Positions 50,200 through 61,340 of a DNA stretch of 64,000 bases are shown one piece after another (the stretch's first letter is position 1; the number at the start of each line of letters is the position of its first letter). The DNA lies in contig CM049314.1 of NCBI GenBank assembly GCA_026874595.1, positions 17,724,729 through 17,788,728 on the forward strand. The letters run 5' to 3'. The translations under genes and the position numbers were made by a program. The notes beneath the pieces are model-generated. The model made no database searches. It worked only from the letters and a program-made list of their open reading frames with translations, and was not told the DNA's origin. Source of the stretch: Sipunculus nudus. Taxonomy: Eukaryota; Annelida; Sipuncula; Golfingiida; Sipunculidae.

Positions 50200-52140
50200 T
50201 TCTCCTGTTTCATTTGCATATCACTGCGGTTCAAGACAGGCAGAGTTAATAAGATAAATCTACTGTTCAACCTGCACTGGTGCAAGTGTTTTATTAAAGA
50301 ATTCTGTATATCGAAACCACATTTAGACGTACGTTACTTCACGCATACAGGGTTTAAAACACGAATGAATTCGTCCGGGGGTTGGAGTTTGGGCCTTGGG
50401 GGTCGGGGGATGAGGGATAAATCGGCATTTGAACCGTATAAATATATTGAATCTGTATACAATACAATACAATGCAATCTTATATTTCCCATGTTCATAC
50501 ACGGAGTATATAATAATAATGGATGTCCAGTATATGTCCAGTTATACAAAAGATACAAAGAGAAGTAAAGCAAAGTGACAATATTTCACAGTGAAATATT
50601 TTCTATAAAACCTGTCTCATAATACAATGTACTTCTTTACAGAAATATATAAAGATTTCACAAACTCCCTCTGAAGATGAAAATTCCCGTTCCATGAAAC
50701 TCCCACTGTGATCCCACAAATATGTCTACAATTTCTGTGTCTATTTTCTTGTTCAGAATGACACTCAGAGAAATGCCCAGTGCGTCCGTTATCCGTTCCC
50801 ACATCAGATTTTTAATTTGCATTAAGTATGGACAATAAATAATTAATATATGATTATAATAATACCTTATCTTTATACACGTGACCACAAAGAGGACACT
50901 GCTGTTCTGTACAGTCTTCAGGAACTGTTACCGGTAACAACTTTGCCAAGTCACACATATAATATTGTTATTACACGCTGAAGCTATTTTATATGAGTGT
51001 GGTGATAAACAGTTATAGATTAGCGGGTACCATTATGGATGCATCTTCTTTACTCTCCACCCGATGTATAACTCGACTATAATCGACAGTGCATGTTTGT
51101 ACTTTAATTAATATATAGGTTCTCGGATCCGTGTTCTTTTTTTCTGGGTAAACATTTTCTAGTAACAATGAGGGGACTGGATATGAAACTAAACATTCTT
51201 GACAAGGAAATAATATACCTGGTAGAAAAACCCCCAGAGGCCTATAGGCCTATCATATATATTGTGAATATATAGAGGGTGAAAGCACGGTAAATGAATA
51301 TGCGCCTTACAATCTATTATTTGCACGTTGAGTGTAAAGTGGGATACATTTCAAATATTTGTTTGTCATTATGCTATTGTATTACCATAACATGCCAAGG
51401 ACAGCCGGATGGTAATATTATACCGTATACCTATGCCTGGATTTTTGCATAATAATATATTTATACATGGATAAATCTGTTTTCTTTGAAACAGTGCTCC
51501 GAAGCGTTTATAACGGATTTTACTCGGAAAACTAACATGCGCTTGACCTGTTGTGCCCAAGGAATCACATGTTGTGGACGTTGATCCAAAACCAGATGGA
51601 TTTTGATGGGTTTTTTTTTGCCAAGTAGGCCTATTAGTTTGAGACTCAGACCTAACACTTTTATAATTAACTCCAATCAATTGCTACATTTCGGTTTGAA
51701 GGATTTTAAATTTACAAAATAAATGCACAAAAAATGTGTGTATATTATCTCAATTCAGTTGTTTGAATGAATTTCCCAGTCTCTCAACAAAATTGTATTT
51801 TTTAATGTTTATGGAGACTATTTAATATCCCCCCACCCACACACACATACACAGACCTATGCAGTGTGTAACACAAACCCGAAAAGACCATACATAGGCC
51901 TACCTCTGCATATTTTATTTGACATCCGAGGCCAATTAATTAACTCTTCATAAACACGGAAGGTGGCGCTATCGAACAGGGTTGTTCACTCCTTTCTCCA
52001 CAGAAGGATAAGTGTATTAGTTTCTAGTATCCCCTGCAGATGTCATCCTATTCCTGGTCATCCAAATTATTCTCACATTCACGTTTTCGTGTTAATATTA
52101 ATCAAAGATTAGTGAGAACTACGGAGTGAAGTGAGTATAA
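48111..52140. other. Intergenic region upstream of RB1
   Basis: No gene supported. AT-rich DNA with one TA microsatellite and short, unsupported open frames. A C+G-richer patch at about 49,445-49,620 could be an old repeat copy. Confidence 0.5.
50141..50194. repeat. (TA)n microsatellite
   Basis: About 26 TA units. Confidence 0.95.
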
Positions 52141-52148
52141 CTCGTCCG

Positions 52149-52306
52149 ACCAATCAAACGCCTTTGCTTGTGTCACGCCTAAATTTTCGCGGGATTATTG
52201 TGTTAATACGCATATTATCGTTCTAGCTGTCTTTGTTTTCCAAGAATCAAACTGGGGAATAAACGAGAGAGGCTAAGCTATTTGAAGCCGGAAGAATTAT
52301 TCAGCA
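52149..52306 (+). promoter_or_regulatory. RB1: RB1 promoter / 5' UTR with CCAAT box and E2F-like site
   Basis: Within 160 bp of the RB1 start codon lie a CCAAT box (ACCAATCAAA, 52,149-52,158) and TTTTCGCGGGA (52,184-52,194), a close match to the E2F consensus TTTSSCGC on the same strand. No TATA box is evident. Mammalian RB1 promoters also carry an E2F element, which fits feedback control by RB/E2F; that it works here is inference. The transcription start is not placed. Confidence 0.6.
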
Positions 52307-52368
52307 ATGGAGAATCCTGACGAATCTTCGAAAGAAGACAGTCGCCATTCTGTCAGTGAAAGCGAAAG
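52307..52368 (+). CDS. RB1: RB1 coding exon 1
   Basis: The ATG at 52,307 (TCAGCAATGG; purine missing at -3 but G at +4) opens MENPDESSKEDSRHSVSESE, a short acidic, Ser-rich disordered N-terminus, as in RB-family proteins. Donor GAAAG|GTCTGT at 52,369 is weaker than the others, but it leaves phase 2, which the next exon needs. No earlier in-frame ATG with better context was seen nearby. Confidence 0.75.
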
Positions 52369-54317
52369 GTCTGTTTCCTGTTTGACAGTTTTCTATGGCT
52401 TACGTGTATTTTGACAGCTATGTTTATTTGCAAATCGCCAGCCACTGGCACTGAATAGCAGTTTAACTATACTGACTACTGTGTACACACAGACATCCCC
52501 GGTCACAGAATAAACGTAACTTAACACTCTGAACTACCGTCCAGTCCACATGAGCAGTGAATAAATTAAAAGGTGATGACTGTCGTGTAGTTTAAGTTTT
52601 ATTAAAAACAAAAAATTGTCTGTTTTACTTTTACTAAAAAAAAAGAAAGCTAGTAGTAGACAGGTAGTGAGGGTAGTGTCCATCTGCACGACCGTCTTGT
52701 GGATTAGCTTTCTTATCCACACGACAGCCGAGTGTTCTCAAATATATTGTACACTAAATACATTTTAATTTTTCATAACATAATTACTTCAGGTATCAGA
52801 GAAATTATAATTGTTTGGAAATTGACACTAAACAAAAGTTACAAAACCCATGAACAGAAATAAAAATACCACCAGATTGGTAAAGAAACTTGCTTTGACA
52901 GCTGGACAAGGAACATATGATGATTTGTGTATTTGGCTCGGCCCAGGCTTTTCCAGTTTTTTGCACTGATTGTGTCTAACTTGTTAAGTTTACGTAAATC
53001 ACCCAGCATCAACAACTTTTAAATAGTTCTGTTGTGCTGAGGTGTCTGTTACCAGCCATATTGTTAGCAGTGGTTAGGTTTTATATGATATATATTTATA
53101 ATATGAGAGGCTGTCTTTGGATAGTACTTCTTATCAGCAAGACAGTCATGCCGATAGCCTTGGCCAGTAGTTAGCATGACATTGATACTGTAAAAATACT
53201 ATTACTAAATTGGAAGTTATGGTTTGCCTTTGGTTTTACATCAGAGATAAGACGTCACTTTTAGAAGTTGTGAATATGACAGAATAGAAGGGGTTATTTT
53301 AACAGGATTGAATATTATCACAAAACCAAAAGTTTTAGTTTTGATCTTATATGACTTCTGTTCAGTTACTTCAGTAGAAGTGGTACTTTACGTAAATATA
53401 AGGTCTAATTTTGTTCCCTCTGCATTCCTGCTTCACTGACCTATTACGCATGACATAATTAGACTATTTTATTGTAGCCATTTATCTATTGCCATAAAAA
53501 TATTAGAAATGTTTGAAGACTAATGTCGTGACCTAGAGCTTAGTCTTCAAATATGAGAATATACACTCCTGTCTTTGCTATAAAGGGATTTCAGTCTCCA
53601 GCTGAAACTACAAAACCAGTGTGTCTATTTACACATAATATTTGCAACAAGGTCTTTCTGTGAACACACATCAACACAGTCGAGGAGCTGCTTAAGATAA
53701 AGGAATCTGGGGATGAGAAAATGTTGCCTTTCAAGATACAAGAACATCAATATTAAATTTATTAATTCTATCTAACGAAATAGAGGGGAATTTCATTTTT
53801 ACACATTATTTAATCTCTTGTGTTGACTTTTCACCAAAATACACCTTTTAGATTGTGGTATCACATAAAGCCATAAAAGGACCTGAACCAGCTTCCTCAA
53901 CAGTGACAAAAGTGGAGAGAAGTGTTTGATTGTAGTATTTTGGCTTCCAGTGTATCGTAAGGAGAAAAATAAAAGATATATATGTTTAAAGATTGTTGAG
54001 AATGCCACACTAAGCCAAGTGCAAAGGGGTCCATGACAGTAGATGCCTTCCCAGGTCAGCTCCAGAACACCACGCACTAGGTCCAAGAAATGGCAAGAAA
54101 TGATCAGACGAGATAGTTGAGCAGCAGCAAGCACACCCACTCTGGGCCTGAACACCACCTTCACCTGCATGCAGACAGCGCGGTCTTGCCTAGAACTCTT
54201 ATAGTGAATGTTATCATCTGTTTTCATCTGTGATATTTCAGTTTTGTTCTTCTAAAATGTTAAATATTGAGTGACTTGATGTTCTTACTAACTGCTGGTG
54301 TTTTGTTGCTGTTTCAG

Positions 54318-54444
54318 GGCTGATCTTGACATTCAGGGAGCAACAGCACAGGTCTGTCAGGGTCTATGTATTCCAAACAGTGTACAGGAATGCGCTTTAC
54401 AGCGATGGCACAAACTAGTCAAACAACATCCCGATATACAACAG
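54318..54444 (+). CDS. RB1: RB1 coding exon 2
   Basis: Acceptor TTGCTGTTTCAG, donor CAACAG|GTAAGA; phase 2 to 0. It encodes QVCQGLCIPNSVQECALQRW and on to KQHPDIQQ, aligning with human RB1 [20 protein letters not shown], the first helix of the RB N-terminal cyclin-like domain. The final ~35 bp plus the donor are tandemly repeated 58 bp downstream in the intron, giving a second AGAG|GTAAGA donor at 54,503. Using it would lengthen the exon by 58 nt and break the frame with the next exon. Confidence 0.92.
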
Positions 54445-54525
54445 GTAAGACAAGAACTCTTTCTGTTACAAACTAGTCGAAAATCATCTCAGTATATGAG
54501 AGGTAAGAGGAGAACGCTTTCTGAC
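54410..54525 (+). repeat. 58-bp tandem duplication spanning an RB1 5' splice site
   Basis: Copy 1 (54,410-54,467) covers the exon end, the GTAAGA donor and intron start. Copy 2 starts at 54,468 with the same ACAAACTAGTC. Landmarks kept at exactly 58-bp spacing include ACAAACTAGTC, AGGTAAGA and CTTTCTG; the copies have diverged at a minority of positions. Confidence 0.9.
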
Positions 54526-55198
54526 ATAGAAATAAACTAGAACGTGCAAATGTGTTCTCCAGGGCAGACAATTCAGGTTTGGTTAAAGAAACTAACTAAT
54601 CACTGAATGCAGTAAATAGGAAAAAGTTGTTTTTGTATTCAAATCCAGAATTAAATGGTAAATTGATTTTAAGGTTGATTTGAACTTTGATCATATCAGG
54701 TAATTTTGAAAAAGCTTTAAAATATGAATTTGTTGAGTACTTCTTTAAAAAAAGAAACAGATTATTAAAGAGATAAACAGAGGTAACTACCTTGGATGTG
54801 ATTATCCAAACCAAAGATAATTATAAGGTTGTACCCTATTGTCAAGTTAGTAAATGATTTTTCTCAGGTATGGGAACTTTTTAAATCTATCTTGTTTGTT
54901 GTCTTGATTTCAGTAAATTCCATATCTTTTTACATTTTCTTTTGTCATAGTTAATGGTTGCACAAAGTTACAGAAACCACAGAATTGTTGTATTGCACCA
55001 TAATATTTACCGTTTGGTTGTTTAGGTTAACACTGTGGTTTTGTATGTTGTATGGAAATAAAACTTGGAGTTATCTTTACTGTGAACATTTGTTTTGTAA
55101 ATGCTATCCCTCTTTCACAGTAATAAAAGAAAAAACTGTTACAGATTCCTTCATCATTTTAACTAATTTAATTTTAATGAATGGTACCTTTTCTTCAG

Positions 55199-55254
55199 GG
55201 AACTACCATACACTGGATGGCATGTTTACTTTATTCTGCCTCCATTGAAGAAAG
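55199..55254 (+). CDS. RB1: RB1 coding exon 3
   Basis: Acceptor CTTTTCTTCAG, donor GAAAG|GTAAGT; phase 0 to 2. It encodes GTTIHWMACLLYSASIEE, the helix matching DLHWLACALYVACR in p107 and ELWGICIFIAAVDL in RB1. HW.AC.LY is an RB-family signature. It is one of the shortest exons at 56 nt. Confidence 0.9.
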
Positions 55255-55599
55255 GTAAGTAAAGATATCATAAAAAATCTATATTTTGAACAGAATAACT
55301 ATTGTGATTTTTGTCATTATAAGTTTGTGAATTTTATTTTAATTTCCAAGCAGTCATTATAATTTTATAATATCAAGTCTGTGCCAAAACAAATTAATTC
55401 AACATGATGCCTTCTTATATGAACACTTTAATTTGCTTTTGCTAATACAGAGATGATTGCATAATAAGAGCAACTAGTTTTACTTGAGGGATATTCCTTC
55501 AAAGTTTTTATAAGCCCATCTATGACAGGATATACTATGGTGTACAGTCCATCCATCTGTCCGTCTATCCATTATCTTTTAGTGTGGCCTTGATAACTT

Positions 55600-55990
55600 A
55601 CCAGAGCTTAGATGGATTTTCACAAAACTCACCATAACTTCTTACCAATAGATTATCTCCCCCAGTTTGATTATAGGCAAAATCAGGCATATTTAATGAT
55701 GTCAGAGGTCACAAGGCTATTTTGTTGTGTTGTATCAGAAGTATGATGGATTTTGATGAAACTCAACAGAAATATTAACTAATATAATATCTGGCCCAAG
55801 TTTGATTCCCGGCAAAATCCATGAATATATAATGACGTCAGAGGTCACCAGACTTTGGTGGCACCATGATGACCTAACTTTTTTTGGATATTTGTGAAAC
55901 TCAGTAAAAATATTAATCAATACAGTTTCTCATCCGAATTTAATTCTCAGCAAGACTCATGCATATTTAATGAAGTCAGAGGTCATAAGA
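55600..55990. repeat. ~136-bp tandem repeat, three units, in RB1 intron 3
   Basis: The block GATGGATTTTNANNAAACTC recurs at 55,611, 55,746 and (degenerate) 55,882. GTCAGAGGTCAC recurs at 55,702, 55,842 and 55,975. The units are 75-80% alike by eye. A CCATCTGTCCGTCTATCCAT lead-in at 55,549 is a common start of dispersed invertebrate repeats, so it may be a mobile element. Confidence 0.85.
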
Positions 55991-56219
55991 TGAGTGTATT
56001 AATTTATGGTGCTTTTGTTATATTTGATTTTCGTTCTCTTTATAGCACACATTTTAAAATTAAAATGGAATTTTTTATACTTGAAACAAAAATCTAATTA
56101 AAGAAGTGCTTGTTGTAGAGAGGTTTTAGAGTCAATAAAGAAAAGAACGTGTAGATATTATAACATGATTATATTACAGTTTTGTTTATAAAATGATGAT
56201 TGCATATATTTTTTTCCAG

Positions 56220-56315
56220 GTATCCATATGGGACATCTGCACCAGAGGCACAGAATGGTGTACTCAGCAACCCATACTTTACAGTCACTGACCTCCTGAG
56301 ACAGACAGAGTTACC
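56220..56315 (+). CDS. RB1: RB1 coding exon 4
   Basis: Acceptor ATTTTTTTCCAG, donor TTACC|GTATGT; phase 2 at both ends. It encodes YPYGTSAPEAQNGVLSNPYF followed by TVTDLLRQTELP. The end aligns with RB1 FTFTELQKNIEIS and p107 VSLTRILRSAKLS. Confidence 0.9.
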
Positions 56316-59300
56316 GTATGTAGCATGAGAGATCTGACAGTGACTGACATAGTTACCTTTGATAGTACTTTGTGATATGTACAAGCATGTGTCACCTGTC
56401 CCTTACTTGTAGCCATTAAAATAGCCATATTTTCTTAAAGTGTATTCAGTGTTATATTTAAAGATAAAATTAATTAATACACTGTTTAGCTGAGTAATTA
56501 TGGGGGGGGGGGGATCATGTTTTCAATCCTGTCATATGAAGGATTTCTTGTGAATGTGTTTGTGTCCTCAAAATTGAAAAATTAAAGCCAGTCTAGTTAT
56601 TACTCTTGTTTCCATCACCCAACAAAGCAGAAACTTTCTGTTTCAAATTTACTGTGGTTCTTGTTTCATTTTTTTTTCAAAATAACGTGGAAAACTGAAA
56701 ATTAATATTAATTTGAGATTTGTCTTATAAAAAAAAAACAAGCTATGTTTGTAATATGAGGTTTTTCACATGTTAATACTAATGCAAATGTAGAATTTTT
56801 AAAAATGCACATTCATTGGTAGATTAAATGACTTTTTTTTTACACAAATTGCTATTACTATATATATGGGCACTTTCACACAAAAGGTTGAGTGATTAGT
56901 CTCACTGGGGAGTATAAACTGAATACCTAACAGAGCAAAATTAAGTTTACCCCTGAAAAGGTATATCTCTTAGCTAAAGGAAACTGTTTAGTATACAACT
57001 TTACCTGTGAACTAATAAAAGTTACATTGAATTCAGTAATTCAAACATCCCATATTTTTACAATAATCTTTTTCTCTTCACAGCTCTACATAATTTAAAT
57101 TTTCGCTCATTGGTCTGTTCTAATGTCTTTATCTGATGTATTTGATCATGCCCTAAGTGCATGGTAAAAAAATCTGCAATCATATTTGTTTTTTTTATGA
57201 AATTTTCATATTTTTATAAAAATTTAACAATGCATTTTAATTATGATTAAAGGAAGTATGCTGTCAGTCTTTATTCTGACACTGCTCTTGTCAATTAGTA
57301 ACAGAAATGGTGAGAGAAGTTGTTCAGCTGTACAGAGTTCAAGAAATCAGGAAATATGTTGATGCCTTAGTCTGTGGTCACTTGATTTATATTATGATAA
57401 TAGTTTTTACCAACATTTGTACTGGAGAGGACATTATTTTAACATGCACTGTGGAAGAATTCAAAAGGAATGTTTTTGTTCCCTCTTTCTCTTGTATTGT
57501 TCATGGACCTCTTGAACATAAAATGAATCAGTGTCCACCTCATTTTCCAGAGGCAAGTTCATCTGCAACTATTTGGACCTTGTGGTTAAAGGAGCACAAA
57601 ATAGACATACCCAAGTATCAGTTATAAAGTATAATGTAAGTCAGTTATGACTCCATGATATTAAATTACACTTAAAGCGAGATTATAAATATTGAATGGC
57701 TTATACCTTTTGTTTCGTAAAAAAAAATTTACTCTAGACAACATTTTTTTAACAATAATTTGGAGAAACGGTCATCTTGAAAATGAAATATTTCACAGAA
57801 TTTTATTCAGAAGCAGTTTTGTTCACAATCCGCAATGCAAATATAATTTGTTTTTTGCACTCATGCTTTATTTCCAACTCATTTACTTTGAATATTAACA
57901 TCTGTCAACTTATTTACCGCATACATTAAACAATTGGTTCATAGACAACATAGCTCACCTGAATATCATATAAACAAAATGTTTATTGTAGACCTGGGGA
58001 AAATATATACATATATTAATTTATTCAAAATTTGGGACATACATTTTGTATTATGTGATAACTACAGATATGGGTCCTGCTAGTAGTATTTCACATTGTG
58101 ACACAACAGTTGTGGAAATGGACATTTCACTTGCTTTTGGCTTTTTACTTGTGAGGATATTACCATTGAATTTGAATTTAAGATATAAAAACAACTTTTC
58201 TGAGACTTAGATTAACTGGAACAAGAAAATTAAGATTCTGCAAGAAGACAATGTTGCATGATATCATTGTTTTCACAGACTTTGCTATGAGACTTGGTAA
58301 AATGGATGGAAAAAGAAAAGCACGTCAAAGACCAAGTTCATATGATGCCTCCACCCTCAACACCCCCAGCCCCAACACTGATAACTGTGTCATTTAAAAT
58401 GTGTACCAGCAAATTGGGAGACCATAGTTTCAAAAGCTGTTTTACAAAACTCTTTGGTTTCACAAGTTGTTGACTTTTTCTTGAGGCAAAAGTATTGGAA
58501 AATTCTATTGTAGTTGCTCTCATGAAGTAATGATTCATAGTTGGTGAGATGACAAGGGAACAGAAAGCACTGGTATTTTCATAAGAATTATCTTTGGCTA
58601 AAACAATTTGGGTTGATTCGTCAGCAATCAACAATATGGCACAGTTACATAAAATATGTGACATAAAGAGAGTGAATGATCCAGATAATGAAATGTTAGA
58701 TTTTGGTAAAAATGAAAATTAGGGCTGTTCGACTATTTCTACCGGTCTAATTTGGTAAAGAATCTTAACATGTATGTGGTTCTGGTTAAAAACAGATACA
58801 ATTACACATTTTTTATAATACCCAAAGTATTAGATGAAGGGGTCTATGTAGTACACTACATGGTATTTATTAAAATCAAAAGTAAGCAGGTTAGGTATCC
58901 ACAGTGATTGAAAGCTTCAAGAACTTCCGTGCAAATCTGAAAGACTGTAGGGTTGTACATTTGACACTTTTATCCCGTGTTAAAAAAATGTCCTCTCCAT
59001 TACATTTAAGTAACACAAAATTAAAGTCTGCTAATGTTACAATTTACATGCAGTTATTGCAGGTATGCTTTTTGTCTGCTTCTCACTTCTGTACAAAGAA
59101 GGAACATGTAAAAGAAAGGCTTTATCATGAATTCATCAATGAAGATTCATCACTCTAAACATTGGTATGACAATGAATGGAGTTACATGCTAATTTATAT
59201 ATATAATGAGCCAAACTACTTCCCTAAACCAGTCAGTCTATTTATATTTATCACTAGGACAAACTTGAAGTAAATATTAAGCTTACTTGGAGAAGTATTC

Positions 59301-60196
59301 CTCTAGCCTGCCTCATGTTAAAAATGATTGTACTGGAGAGGACATTTTGACAGATACACTCATGGCTAAACTGGCCACAAAATATTAGATGGGTTGCAAT
59401 GCAAACACCAGGGAATTTATCTTCCTAGCTACCAGTTACATATAAACTAAAATAGGCTTTTAATTTCTACATTAAAGTGAATTTTATCTGTATGTACTGG
59501 AGAGGACAATTTTTTTAACAGGCATATACCAGGTAAACAAGTGCCAAGTCATCCTGGTCAGGACACACATACCCAGCCCTTAGTTACCAAAACATGATTA
59601 GATATAATACTGGCTGTTTAAAGCAGGATTTTGTTTTGCAACATGAGAATTTCATTTCTTGTGAGGATGGAGTGTACTGGAGAGGACAGGTCTCAGCAAA
59701 ATTTTTTAACCAATTATTATACTGAAGGATATTGATTGGATAATTCAAACCACCACTATGAAAGTCATGAAACTTGGAGCACTTGTATTTTACATGTTAC
59801 AGCATGTGCTGTGATTAGAATATTTCTGTTCTGGTAAACAAATTTCAGTCATATTTACATTGAATTTTTCCATTTTTGTGAGTGAGACTCCAAAATTTGA
59901 TGAAAATTACACTTAAATGGCCAGAACTTCTTAAAAAATTGGCTTAGAGTTATAAAATTTTCTGTGTTTATAGAGGCTGGTGTGGCCTTTACAAATATGA
60001 TTATATGTATCATATTTTCAGCCTCAAAACTTACCTGTGAACCATTGTTTAACAATTTTTCATATCCAACCTTTAGTATGAAAGTGCCCATGTATATATA
60101 TATATATGAAAATGAAAAAAAAAATGTAAAAAATTACATATCACAGGATTTGTATCCCATTTGGGCACCAAACATTTGCTTTTCCTTTATATATAG
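56316..60196 (+). other. RB1 intron 4 with repeated 16-mer
   Basis: A 3.9-kb AT-rich intron. It contains four exact copies of TGTACTGGAGAGGACA (57,419; 59,329; 59,493; 59,673), a G-run (56,502-56,513), and an open frame at 57,307-57,627 that includes one 16-mer copy. I do not take that frame as coding. Confidence 0.75.
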
Positions 60197-60328
60197 CCTG
60201 AAGACTTTCTGTCAGAAGCTAGATGCGCTGCATCAGCTCTCAGCTCCTAGCGCTGTTGTGGACCAGCACTGCAAAGCCCTGCAACGAAAGTACTGCATTA
60301 CCACATACCTGTATAACAGGTTTGAAAG
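60197..60328 (+). CDS. RB1: RB1 coding exon 5
   Basis: The acceptor TTTATATATAG continues phase 2, giving PLKTFCQKLDALHQL and ending [19 protein letters not shown], which aligns with human RB1 VHKFFNLLKEIDT and RLLKKYDVLFALFSKLER. The donor GAAAG|GTTCGT at 60,329 is non-consensus, but it is set by the next exon, which restores Arg and continues MYKEIFHVED (human TCELIYL). The last ~33 bp and the donor are the first unit of a tandem array running into the intron. Confidence 0.9.
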
Positions 60329-60670
60329 GTTCGTACATCATCACTTAACAAGTTTGAAAGGTTCGTACATCACCACACACCTGTATGACAGATTTGAAAG
60401 GTTTGTACATTACCACTTACCTGTATAATTGATTTGAATCGTTAGTACATCATGACTTACCTGAATAACAGGTTTGAAAGGTTTGTACATCACCACTTAA
60501 CAAGTTTGAAAGGTTCGTCTATCACCACATACCTGTATAACGGGTTTTAAAGGTTCGTACATCACTACTTACCTGTATAATTGATTTAGTACATCATGAC
60601 TTAAATGAATTCAGGTGTAAAAGGTTTGTACATCACCACTTACCTGAACAACAGTTTTGAAAGGAATGTT
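60296..60670 (+). repeat. Tandem array seeded by an RB1 exon end and its 5' splice site
   Basis: Units alternate between about 32 and 40 bp, most carrying TTTGAAAGGTTCGTACATCA or a close variant. Donor-like AAAG|GT occurs at 60,329, 60,361, 60,401, 60,481, 60,513, 60,553 and 60,624. The spacings 32, 40, 80, then 32, 40 show a 152-bp higher-order unit. Outlying degenerate units continue to about 60,990. Confidence 0.92.
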
Positions 60671-61292
60671 AAATTCTGTATCACCACGTACTGAATGTGT
60701 GTGTGTATAAGGCGATGTCTTGTATGAGACGGTCAAATTTAAGGCCCAATTTGGATAAAAGGTATTTTTTGGCAAATTTCCAGGAGGTAGCACCCACTAA
60801 GCATCCCTTGTGGCCCTGAAGTCACTGAAGAAACTTGTACCCTTGTATAAGACGGGGCCCTCTCTGGACAAATATTTATAGGATAAAATTTCTCGCCTTA
60901 TAAGTGCACAGATATGATACCTGTATGACAGGTTTGTATTTTAAAATTCTGGGTCACCACCAACCTGAATGACAGTTTTGATATGTAAATCAGGTGTGTT
61001 AGGTGTGATCTGTGTATGGCATATTGCTTTGCAGTATTCAAGGCTTTAATACCCTTACAATCTTAAAATATCAGTTAGCGAAATAAGTAAAAGAAATAGA
61101 AATGAGAACTGATGTGTGTTATGCTAATTATGTTTATAGAATGGAGCATGTATATAACATTATTCACCATATAATAGTTATAAAGTCTGTTGGATAAAAA
61201 TAAAATCAATATAACTTGAAACAAAATAGAAAATGGTACTTTTTTGTTGTAGTTCCTTGATGTAATATTTAACTCGCCTCTCGTCTTTGCAG

Positions 61293-61340
61293 AATGTATA
61301 AAGAAATCTTCCATGTAGAAGACCAGCAGGCACTTGAAGG
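61293..61340 (+). CDS. RB1: RB1 coding exon 6
   Basis: Acceptor CTCGTCTTTGCAG, donor GAAGG|GTAAAT, 48 nt, phase 2 at both ends. It encodes MYKEIFHVEDQQALEG. MYKEIF matches p107 PIFLDIF and RB1 CELIYL at the end of the N-terminal domain's first half. Confidence 0.87.

Noticed and set aside
57307-57627. 106-codon + frame in RB1 intron 4
   Set aside because: Contains one copy of the repeated 16-mer, no similarity to RB family, and the flanking exon phases join without it.
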